From NCBI GenBank assembly GCA_015486685.1, contig WFRC01000087.1:1-8931 (forward strand): a stretch of DNA of 8,931 nt. Direction: 5' to 3'. Source of the DNA: Caldifarciminota bacterium. GTDB lineage: Bacteria > Hydrothermota > UBA3072 > WFRC01. Both the position numbers and the translations under genes were made by a program. The notes under the pieces were generated by a model. The model searched no databases. It was not told the DNA's origin and saw only the letters and a list, made by a program, of their open reading frames with translations. Of the stretch, positions 1 through 5,579 are shown in pieces. Positions within the stretch are counted from its first letter, which is position 1, and every line of letters starts with the position of its first letter.

Positions 1-1626
1 ACAAAGTTTGTTCCACCTCAAAATATTACAGGTTTCATCCTATTAAGGAATGACGGTAAAATATCTTTTACCCATCCATCAGGATTTTCCTTTTTTGATA
101 GAAATCTTTTATTTAATACCACCTATTCATACAATATTATACCAATAAATAGATATGGAAATTTAGGAGATACCTCTATCTCAATTTTTGGGAAAACATC
201 GCCTGCATTATTTTCAAATTTCCCTATCCAGTCTGCATCTGTAAGATTTTCCTCACCCGTTGTCACTGACTTAAACAAGGATGGAATACCTGAAATTATT
301 GTTGCCGGTATTGGTTCTGTATTTGTATACGAACCTGATGGAAGCATTTTTGCAAATTGGCCTCAACCAATAACCTCCTATCCACAGCCAGGCACACCTG
401 CAGTTTCTGATATTGATGGAGATGGGTCTCTGGAGATAGTGGTAAACTCCGATTCCGTTTATATATTCAAGTGGAATGGGGATAGATATCCTGACTGGCC
501 CAAAAGGGTTAATGGCAGCACATATACACATCCTGTAATTGCGGATTTAAACAATGATGGTATCCCGGAAATCATCTATGCAACAGGCACTGGATACCTA
601 CATATTTTTGAGCCCGATGGAAGTCCACTTTTAACAGAATATATTGGTTATTTTCCATATATATCCGTAGGCGATATAAATGGTGATAGCACATTGGAGA
701 TAGTCGCCACTATAAGAAACACAACAAGTGCAAATATTATTGCCCTTAATATTTATGGTGATACACTCTGGAAGGATGCTACATTTGAAACAAATATAAA
801 TTCCCCTTTAATTGCAGATATTGACAGAGATGGAAAATATGATATTGTTGCTACATTTGCAAATGGAGTTTACATCTGGAAAAATGGATTAACTACAAGA
901 ATTTATGTTCCATTGAGCGACCCTCCAAGAGGACCATTATTGTTATCTGATATAAATGGTGATGGGTGTCCTGAAATTATTACCGGAACCCTTTATAACG
1001 GTGCATATGCCATAGATAAAGATGGTAATATTGTCGAAAAATGGAGTACAAGTGGGAAAACATACCGTGCTGGTGTTACGGAAAATAATGGCAAGATATT
1101 TTTAAATGGCTCAAATCATGATACGAGGTATTCACTAATTTATGGATTTAAGAAAGATAGCATAATCCCAGGATTTCCTTTCAGATATTCAGGATACAGT
1201 TACTCATCTCCAACAGTTGCAGATATAGATGGTGATTCAATGTGTGATTTAGTGTTTACCAATGCAGGCGGTCAATTGTATATCTGGGAAACGGATATTC
1301 CTCTGGTTTCTGGATGGCATAAGGACTATTACGACAATGAAAATACATCATTTATGCAAATCAAGAGCACAAATATAAGGAGAATATCCAGAAATAGAAA
1401 ATTTGAGTTTTACATATTAAGAAATCCTGCGGTAAAATCTGTAAAACTTTTCATAAGCACTAATACAGATGGTAAAATTCAAATCTTTGATTTGTTGGGG
1501 AGAAGGGTAAAGGAAAAGGATATACGAAGAGGATTTAGAGGAATTTTATCCCTTCATCTGTCTGCTGCTGGTGTATATTTTATACGATTCCACCACGCAA
1601 CAAAGAAATTCATCCTTCTAAAATAA
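1..1626 (+). CDS. Secreted FG-GAP/VCBS beta-propeller protein with T9SS-type C-terminal sorting domain (5' partial)
   Basis: The frame is open from base 1 to the TAA at 1624-1626 (541 residues in view), so the start lies upstream; the internal ATG at 439 cuts through the propeller and is not the start. Codons about 4-70 look like the end of a fibronectin type III domain (NTTYSYNIIPINRYGN). Eight repeat units of 43-48 codons follow, each carrying a calcium-loop motif such as DLNKDGIPEI, DIDGDGSLEI or DINGDGCPEI. Their first Asp codons are at 268, 409, 544, 673, 817, 949 and 1222, and a degenerate unit sits at 1081. This is the FG-GAP/VCBS propeller pattern. Codons about 467-541 resemble the Por secretion tail: LRNPAVKS, then IQIFDLLGRRV, then AAGVYFIRF and a basic KKFILLK end. 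In that family the tail directs export by the type IX system and is cleaved or anchored at the surface. The substrate or binding role is unknown. The N-terminus, possibly catalytic, is missing from view. Confidence 0.88.
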   Translation, partial: TKFVPPQNITGFILLRNDGKISFTHPSGFSFFDRNLLFNTTYSYNIIPINRYGNLGDTSISIFGKTSPALFSNFPIQSASVRFSSPVVTDLNKDGIPEIIVAGIGSVFVYEPDGSIFANWPQPITSYPQPGTPAVSDIDGDGSLEIVVNSDSVYIFKWNGDRYPDWPKRVNGSTYTHPVIADLNNDGIPEIIYATGTGYLHIFEPDGSPLLTEYIGYFPYISVGDINGDSTLEIVATIRNTTSANIIALNIYGDTLWKDATFETNINSPLIADIDRDGKYDIVATFANGVYIWKNGLTTRIYVPLSDPPRGPLLLSDINGDGCPEIITGTLYNGAYAIDKDGNIVEKWSTSGKTYRAGVTENNGKIFLNGSNHDTRYSLIYGFKKDSIIPGFPFRYSGYSYSSPTVADIDGDSMCDLVFTNAGGQLYIWETDIPLVSGWHKDYYDNENTSFMQIKSTNIRRISRNRKFEFYILRNPAVKSVKLFISTNTDGKIQIFDLLGRRVKEKDIRRGFRGILSLHLSAAGVYFIRFHHATKKFILLK

Positions 1627-1644
1627 GAAAATTAATGTCAGATG

Positions 1645-1672
1645 TTGAAAAGTTGAAAACTTTTATTATAAT
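1645..1672 (+). promoter_or_regulatory. Sigma-70-like promoter upstream of the transposase gene
   Basis: TTGAAA at 1645-1650 (5/6 match to the -35 consensus), a 16-base spacer, then a perfect TATAAT at 1667-1672. Transcription would start near 1679, about 45 bases before the GTG at 1723. It lies in the first intergenic gap after the propeller gene. The region is very AT-rich, so a chance match is possible, but both hexamers and their spacing fit well. Confidence 0.5.
1648..1664 (+). repeat. Small inverted repeat inside the promoter spacer
   Basis: AAAAGTT, loop GAA, AACTTTT: a perfect 7-bp stem with a 3-base loop, 22 bases after the propeller-gene stop. It overlaps the last three bases of the -35 box and most of the spacer of the candidate promoter, so it could be an operator. 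It could also act as a weak terminator for the upstream gene, but with only one G-C pair and no clean T-run after it, termination would be poor. Confidence 0.3.
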
Positions 1673-1722
1673 AGTAAATTATATTAGAAAATAAAATAAG
1701 AATATCATATCCAGGAATAAGT

Positions 1723-2247
1723 GTGCATATAATGGACCATGCAATAGAAAATAATCTACTATTTAGGAATGATGATGATTATAGATATTATCTGAATACT
1801 CTGAAAAAATACATTCAGCAGGAAAATGTTATTTTACATTCTTACTGCTTGATGCCCAATCGCATTCATCTTCTTGCTACTTTTCCTGACGGGAATGTTT
1901 CAAGGTTTATGCAGTGTTTAAAAATAAAATATTCCAAATATCATAATAATAACTATCAAATAAGAGGACATTTATTTATGGGAAGATTTAAATCTATTGT
2001 TGTAACAACAAATAAATACCTGATAATCGCAAGCAGATATATCCACTTAAATCCTATCGCAAAAGGCATAGTAAAAGAGCCATCAGATTATTTATGGAGC
2101 AGTTATAATGATATTTTAAAAGGAATATCTTTGCTACATTCTTACCTCCTTTTTTCTCCTATTATAACAATTTTTCGCAAAAAGTTTAACCTTTTTATTA
2201 ATTTATATCTTGACAAAAAAAATTATTTTATTATTATTATCGTATGA
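1723..2247 (+). CDS. IS200-like / REP-associated (RAYT-type) tyrosine transposase, probably inactive
   Basis: The 174 residues match the Y1/RAYT transposase family, which cuts single-stranded DNA with an HUH metal site and a catalytic Tyr. Landmarks in order: FRNDDDYRYYL (15-24), YCLMPNRIHLLA (41-52), GHLFMGRFKS (82-91), SRYIHLNP (104-111) with probable catalytic Tyr106, and DYLWSSY (122-128). The family usually reads MPNHxHLL; here the first His is Arg47 (CGC at 1861), so the metal site is broken. Homology also continues upstream of the start: codons 1696-1722 read IRISYPGIS, the usual family N-terminus, but no ATG, GTG or TTG exists between the stop at 1675 and GTG 1723. AGGA at 1713-1716 fits initiation at GTG 1723, and ATG 1732 is an alternative. 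The C-terminus runs into low-complexity FIIIIV and overlaps the CBS gene by 4 bases. No typical REP or IS ends were seen. I read it as a decaying, immobile relic with an intact frame. Confidence 0.8.
   Translation: MHIMDHAIENNLLFRNDDDYRYYLNTLKKYIQQENVILHSYCLMPNRIHLLATFPDGNVSRFMQCLKIKYSKYHNNNYQIRGHLFMGRFKSIVVTTNKYLIIASRYIHLNPIAKGIVKEPSDYLWSSYNDILKGISLLHSYLLFSPIITIFRKKFNLFINLYLDKKNYFIIIIV
2210..2237 (+). promoter_or_regulatory. Sigma-70-like promoter for the CBS-domain gene, inside the transposase ORF
   Basis: A perfect TTGACA at 2210-2215, a 16-base spacer, and TATTAT (5/6) at 2232-2237. Start of transcription about 7 bases past the -10 box falls at about 2244, which is the A of the CBS gene's ATG. 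A second TATTAT at 2235-2240 would give a 19-base spacer. The match is good for such AT-rich DNA. It would free the CBS gene from dependence on the transposase transcript. Confidence 0.5.
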
Positions 2248-2669
2248 GAATAATGGATTTTATGGAAACAGACTTCCCAATAGTAAGGAGAGATACAAAT
2301 ATAAGAGAAGCAATAAAGATATTCCTCAATAGTAATGTTGAGATTATACCTGTGGTAGACGATGACGATAATTTCATTGGCATTTTGAGGAAGAGGGATA
2401 TAGTATGGTCGCTATTGCCCACATTTGAAGACGAAGAAATGCATCAAGAACTTATATCTGATGATTATTATAGACTATATCTTGTAGATGATATTATGGA
2501 ATGGGAGAGCGATACAATCCAGGAAGATGAATCTATTGTAAAGGCAGCCGCCCTGATGGAAAAAAATGAAGTAAATGCTATTCCCGTATTAAGGGGAGCA
2601 AAAATCGTAGGCACAATATCCCTCACAGAAATTCTGAGGTGCGTATCTGAAACATCCGAAAGCATCTAA
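2244..2669 (+). CDS. Small protein made of two CBS domains
   Basis: The 141-residue protein is a CBS pair (Bateman module) with no other domain. CBS1 spans about residues 1-60, starting MRIMDFMETDFPIV and containing VEIIPVVDDDDNFIGILRKRDI. CBS2 spans about 79-135, starting VDDIMEWESDTI and containing VNAIPVLRGAKIVGTISLTEI. Such modules usually bind adenine nucleotides (AMP, ATP, SAM or similar) and sense energy state; the ligand and partner here cannot be told. The ATG at 2244 fits the usual CBS1 beginning and overlaps the transposase stop as ATGA. There is no Shine-Dalgarno sequence ahead of it, only AT-rich promoter-like DNA, so it is either leaderless or coupled to upstream translation. 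ATG 2253 is a less likely alternative. A 145-base gap with its own promoter separates it from the carboxylase cluster, so co-function is not implied. Confidence 0.85.
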   Translation: MRIMDFMETDFPIVRRDTNIREAIKIFLNSNVEIIPVVDDDDNFIGILRKRDIVWSLLPTFEDEEMHQELISDDYYRLYLVDDIMEWESDTIQEDESIVKAAALMEKNEVNAIPVLRGAKIVGTISLTEILRCVSETSESI

Positions 2670-2721
2670 AGATTCAATATAACTTATTCACCCATCTACT
2701 CATTTACCCTATAAACTTATC

Positions 2722-2752
2722 TTGACTTTTTATTATTGATGTGTAATATTAT
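2722..2752 (+). promoter_or_regulatory. Candidate promoter of the hydratase-carboxylase-recG cluster
   Basis: TTGACT at 2722-2727 (5/6) with several overlapping -10 options: TAATAT at 2744-2749 (spacer 16, 4/6), AATATT at 2745-2750 preceded by TGT as an extended -10 (spacer 17), or TATTAT at 2747-2752 (spacer 19, 5/6). Transcription would begin around 2757, leaving a leader of roughly 58 bases that contains the palindrome at 2784-2805. The rest of the 2670-2814 gap shows no ORF, RNA gene or terminator that I can support. Confidence 0.42.
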
Positions 2753-2783
2753 GGCGTTATTAGGAACGATGCTTAAATTTTGA

Positions 2784-2805
2784 ATTTTTAGTAATAACTA
2801 AAAAT
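2784..2805 (+). promoter_or_regulatory. Perfect 9-4-9 palindrome abutting the ribosome binding site (operator or leader hairpin)
   Basis: The left arm ATTTTTAGT (2784-2792), loop AATA (2793-2796) and right arm ACTAAAAAT (2797-2805) form a perfect inverted repeat. It ends one base before the GGAGG Shine-Dalgarno (2806-2810) of the hydratase gene. It lies downstream of the candidate promoter, so it could be a roadblock operator for a dimeric repressor or an mRNA hairpin affecting ribosome access. The stem has only one G-C pair, so a DNA-binding site is the more likely reading. No regulator gene is next to it. Confidence 0.5.
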
Positions 2806-2814
2806 GGAGGTCCA

Positions 2815-3603
2815 ATGGAATATAAAACAATCAAGGTAGCGCAAGAAAACACAATTTTTCGTATCACCTTAAACAGACCTGAGGTAAGAAATGCCTTTAA
2901 TATGGTGATGATTGAAGAATTAATGGATGTATTTACAAAATTATATGATGATAATACCATAAGGATAATTATACTTACAGGAGAAGGGACAGCATTTTGT
3001 GCCGGGGCAGACTTAAACTGGATGAAGGATGTAATGAAATTAGATTTTGAACAGAATTTTAGAGAGGTATGGAGATTGGGAGAATTACTTCATCTGATGT
3101 ATAGTATTCCTAAACCTTTAATAGGAAGGATAAATGGCCCTGCGATTGGCGGTGGAACAGGAATTACTGCTGTTTGTGATATTGCCGCTGCATCGGAAAA
3201 TGCAGTTTTCAGTTTCAGTGAAGTTACTATAGGACTTGTGCCTGCCGATATTTCCCCTTATATTATAAGAAAATGCGGTGAGGCAAAAACAAGAGAATAT
3301 TTTATCACAGGTAAAAGATTATCCGCCTATGAAGCAAAGGAAGCAAATCTCGTAAACAAAGTAGTCTCTCAGGATAAACTGGACAATGCTGTTGACGAAT
3401 ATATTTCTTATATTTTAAGGGCAGGGCCCAATGCCCTTGGAGTATGTAAAGACCTGTTAGAAAAAGTCCCCTTAATGGATTTTGCAAGGGCGAGGGATTA
3501 CACGGCGTATGTGTTGGCAAGATTGAGAATGGATAAAGAAGCACAGGAAGGTATGAAGGCTTTTCTTGAGAAAAGAACACCTGTATGGAGAGATGATGAT
3601 TAA
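2815..3603 (+). CDS. liuC: Methylglutaconyl-CoA hydratase-like enoyl-CoA hydratase (LiuC-like)
   Basis: A 262-residue crotonase of standard length. Members closest in motif hydrate 3-methylglutaconyl-CoA to HMG-CoA in leucine breakdown. FCAGADLNWMK (61-71) is the LiuC-type version of the oxyanion-hole/CoA-binding motif. GPAIGGGTG (108-116) is the second oxyanion segment; residue 116 is Gly where classic enoyl-CoA hydratases have a catalytic Glu, as in LiuC-type proteins. FSEVTIGLVPADISPY (134-149) keeps Glu136 and the ISPY signature. FLEKR near the C-terminus is also typical. The ATG at 2815 follows GGAGG at 2806-2810. The gene overlaps the biotin carboxylase gene by 8 bases, so it heads a translationally coupled cluster. 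The liuC-liuD order supports methylglutaconyl-CoA as substrate, but liuB and liuE are absent nearby, so another short-chain enoyl-CoA remains possible. The crotonase call is firm; the substrate is inference. Confidence 0.85.
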   Translation: MEYKTIKVAQENTIFRITLNRPEVRNAFNMVMIEELMDVFTKLYDDNTIRIIILTGEGTAFCAGADLNWMKDVMKLDFEQNFREVWRLGELLHLMYSIPKPLIGRINGPAIGGGTGITAVCDIAAASENAVFSFSEVTIGLVPADISPYIIRKCGEAKTREYFITGKRLSAYEAKEANLVNKVVSQDKLDNAVDEYISYILRAGPNALGVCKDLLEKVPLMDFARARDYTAYVLARLRMDKEAQEGMKAFLEKRTPVWRDDD

Positions 3604-5086
3604 AAAGATTCTCGTAGCAAATAGAGGGGAAATTGCTATAAGAGTAATGAGGGCAGCAAAGGAATTGGGGATAAAAACCGTATCTGTATATTCAGAGGCA
3701 GATAAATCTTCTCCCCACCGTTTCTTTGCAGATGAATCCTATTTTATTGGTTCATCCCCTGCCGTAAAAAGTTATCTAAATATGGAAAAAATCATAGATA
3801 CCGCAAAATCTTGTAAGGCTGATGCAATCCACCCCGGTTATGGATTTCTCGCAGAAAATAGCACATTCGCAAAGATGGTTGAAGATGCAGGTATAATATT
3901 TATAGGTCCTAATTCTAATGCAATGGCAAAGGTGGGCGATAAATTGATGGCAAGGGAACTCGTTAAATCTGCAAATGGTCCATTAATCCCTGGTATGATA
4001 AATAAATCTGAGGATATGAAAGTATTTCAAAATTTTGCTGGTAAGATTGGATATCCTGTGCTTATAAAAGCCGCGATGGGAGGCGGAGGCAAAGGTATGA
4101 GGATTGTCAGAGAGAAAGGAGGGCTCAAAGATGCAGTTAAAGCAGCACAAAGAGAAAGTCTATCTGCATTTGGTGATAATACGGTCTATCTTGAAAAATA
4201 CCTTGAAAAACCGCACCATATTGAAGTGCAGATACTTTTTGATAATTATGGGAATGGCGTTTATCTATTTGAGAGGGAATGCTCTGTCCAGAGACGGTAT
4301 CAAAAAATCATTGAAGAATCCCCATCACCATTTCTGGATGATAACCTCCGCAAAAAAATGGGAGAAACGGCAATCAAGATTGCAAAAACTGTAAAATATA
4401 ACAATGCAGGAACCATAGAATTTCTGGTTGATAAGGACAAACATTTTTATTTTCTCGAAGTAAATGCAAGGGTACAGGTTGAACACCCCGTAACAGAAAT
4501 GGTAACAGGCATAGATATTGTAAGACATCAGATAATGCTTGCAAGCGGTGAAAAATTATCACTTAAACAGCAGCAGATAAATCTGAATGGAAATGCCATT
4601 GAATCAAGGATTTATGCAGAGGATGAAGATAATAATTTTGCCCCTTCACCGGGTAAAATAACCTATTACAAAGAGCCAAAGGGACCAAATATCAGGGTGG
4701 ACAGCGGTATCAAGGAAGGATATGAGGTATCACCATTCTATGATCCTATACTTGCAAAATTGATTGTATGGGGAGAGAACCGGGAAATTGCTGTAAATAG
4801 AATGTTATCTGCACTATCCCAATACAGAATTGAAGGTATCAAGGTACCTTTTAATTTTTTAAGAAATGTTTTTCTGCACCCTGAATTTCAAAAAGGTCAT
4901 CTTCATACCCATTTTATTCAAGAGAATACCCAAGCACTATTTGCCAGAAGAAAGACAAAATATTTGAATCAAGCTCTGGCAATCTATGCATATCTCACAA
5001 TAAATCCTCCTCAAAGGGTATCTTCGGTATCGTCAGAAAAACGAACAGGAGTCTGGAGGACATTGTCAAACTGGCGAGGATTTTGA
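3596..5086 (+). CDS. Biotin carboxylase part of an acyl-CoA carboxylase alpha subunit (methylcrotonyl-/propionyl-CoA type)
   Basis: It carboxylates protein-bound biotin using ATP and bicarbonate. I chose ATG 3596 (MIKKILVANRGEIAIRV) because GGAG at 3587-3590 precedes it by 5 bases and numbering then matches the E. coli biotin carboxylase: Arg292 lies at 4469-4471 and Glu288 at 4457. An in-frame ATG at 3566 would only add a non-homologous stretch. Seen in order: the N-terminal ANRGEIA motif, ATP-grasp loop GGGGKGMR (162-169), HHIEVQ, ERECSVQRRYQK (Lys237), and the active-site segment EVNARVQVEHPVTE. The 496 residues exceed the roughly 450 of a stand-alone AccC. The tail (about 450-496, LNQALAIYAYL to WRTLSNWRGF) resembles the helix and WR-containing start of the BT domain found in one-piece MCC/PCC alpha chains. 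The protein stops at TGA 5084-5086, one base before the biotin-carrier ORF. No carboxyltransferase gene is present in the window. Confidence 0.9.
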   Translation: MIKKILVANRGEIAIRVMRAAKELGIKTVSVYSEADKSSPHRFFADESYFIGSSPAVKSYLNMEKIIDTAKSCKADAIHPGYGFLAENSTFAKMVEDAGIIFIGPNSNAMAKVGDKLMARELVKSANGPLIPGMINKSEDMKVFQNFAGKIGYPVLIKAAMGGGGKGMRIVREKGGLKDAVKAAQRESLSAFGDNTVYLEKYLEKPHHIEVQILFDNYGNGVYLFERECSVQRRYQKIIEESPSPFLDDNLRKKMGETAIKIAKTVKYNNAGTIEFLVDKDKHFYFLEVNARVQVEHPVTEMVTGIDIVRHQIMLASGEKLSLKQQQINLNGNAIESRIYAEDEDNNFAPSPGKITYYKEPKGPNIRVDSGIKEGYEVSPFYDPILAKLIVWGENREIAVNRMLSALSQYRIEGIKVPFNFLRNVFLHPEFQKGHLHTHFIQENTQALFARRKTKYLNQALAIYAYLTINPPQRVSSVSSEKRTGVWRTLSNWRGF

Positions 5087-5090
5087 TATG
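5076..5090 (+). other. Split junction with possible +1 frameshift signal or coupled restart
   Basis: The bases read GAGGA, then TTT TGA, then T, then ATG. GAGGA (5076-5080) can serve as a Shine-Dalgarno for ATG 5088. The run TTTT (5081-5084) would let tRNA-Phe re-pair after slipping one base forward, putting GAT ATG GAT in the frame of the biotin-carrier ORF. This resembles the prfB-type layout (SD-like element, slippery codon, UGA), although here the SD-like element directly touches the slippery codon. A one-base error in the T-run is an equally simple explanation. Confidence 0.35.
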
Positions 5091-5579
5091 GATATAAAGG
5101 TAAATTTCGGAAATACTGAATATAATGTGGAGATAGAGAAGAAGGGCGATAAATATAGGTGTAAAATTGGCGATAATACCTTCAATACGCAATTCCAGTT
5201 CATCGGCAAAAATGAGATTGTAATGAATTTAGGGAACAGTGATATTGTATCTGAGTTTATTCAGGATAGAGACAAAACAATTGTCTATATTGATGGTGAG
5301 AGATATGAATTTAAGGAAAAGGAAGAAACAAAAGGGAAAGAGGAAAATGAAACCCAGGAAAATATCATTAAAGCACCTATGCCAGGACTCATTGTAAAGG
5401 TAGATGCAAAAAAGGGAGATAAGATAAAAAAGGGAGACATACTCGTAATACTGGAAGCAATGAAAATGCAGCATGAATTCAAAAGTAAGGGAGATATGTT
5501 AGTAAAGGATGTTTTCGTAAAAGAGGGGGAACAGGTAGAGGCATTCGCCACATTGGTAGAATTATCACCAATAAAATAG
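5088..5579 (+). CDS. Biotin carboxyl carrier part of an acyl-CoA carboxylase alpha subunit
   Basis: A 163-residue protein carrying the biotin that shuttles CO2 from the biotin carboxylase to a carboxyltransferase. Residues 1 to about 78 are beta-rich and fit the barrel of the BT domain (VNFGNTEYNVEIEKKGDKY). Residues about 79-97 are a charged Lys/Glu linker (KEKEETKGKEENETQ). Residues about 97-161 are a biotinyl/lipoyl domain with KAPMPGLIVKV and the EAMKM motif; the biotin-accepting Lys is residue 126 (codon 5463-5465), 37 residues from the end as usual. GAGGA at 5076-5080 precedes the ATG by 7 bases. The gene starts 1 base after the biotin carboxylase stop in the +1 frame, and 496 + 163 residues equals a normal one-piece MCC/PCC alpha chain. 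It ends at TAG directly against the recG ATG. Stand-alone AccB of fatty-acid synthesis is less likely, because the N-terminal part looks like a BT barrel. Confidence 0.88.
   Translation: MDIKVNFGNTEYNVEIEKKGDKYRCKIGDNTFNTQFQFIGKNEIVMNLGNSDIVSEFIQDRDKTIVYIDGERYEFKEKEETKGKEENETQENIIKAPMPGLIVKVDAKKGDKIKKGDILVILEAMKMQHEFKSKGDMLVKDVFVKEGEQVEAFATLVELSPIK

Noticed and set aside
439..1626. Propeller gene starting at ATG 439
   Set aside because: The frame is open back to base 1, with two more propeller units and a fibronectin-like domain upstream of that ATG, and there is no RBS.
1627..2243. Complete, mobile IS200/IS605 element or REP/RAYT unit
   Set aside because: No matching subterminal hairpins or REP palindromes flank the gene; only a short AT-rich hairpin lies at one side, and the transposase motif is broken.
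2670..2814. Riboswitch or small RNA in the gap before the hydratase gene
   Set aside because: Apart from the promoter and the AT-rich palindrome there is no G-C-containing secondary structure or known aptamer sequence that I can recognise.
3566..3595. Upstream ATG at 3566 as the biotin carboxylase start
   Set aside because: It would add ten residues unlike the family and overlap the hydratase gene by 38 bases. The ATG at 3596 has GGAG at the right distance and gives family numbering for Glu288 and Arg292.
4104..4394. + strand ORF inside the biotin carboxylase gene
   Set aside because: It overlaps the ATP-grasp core in another frame; the product is basic and of no recognisable family.
5084..5125. 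TGA at 5084 read as selenocysteine or another recoded amino acid
   Set aside because: The same frame after TGA gives no carboxylase-like sequence and soon meets another stop; the biotin domain continues only in the +1 frame.
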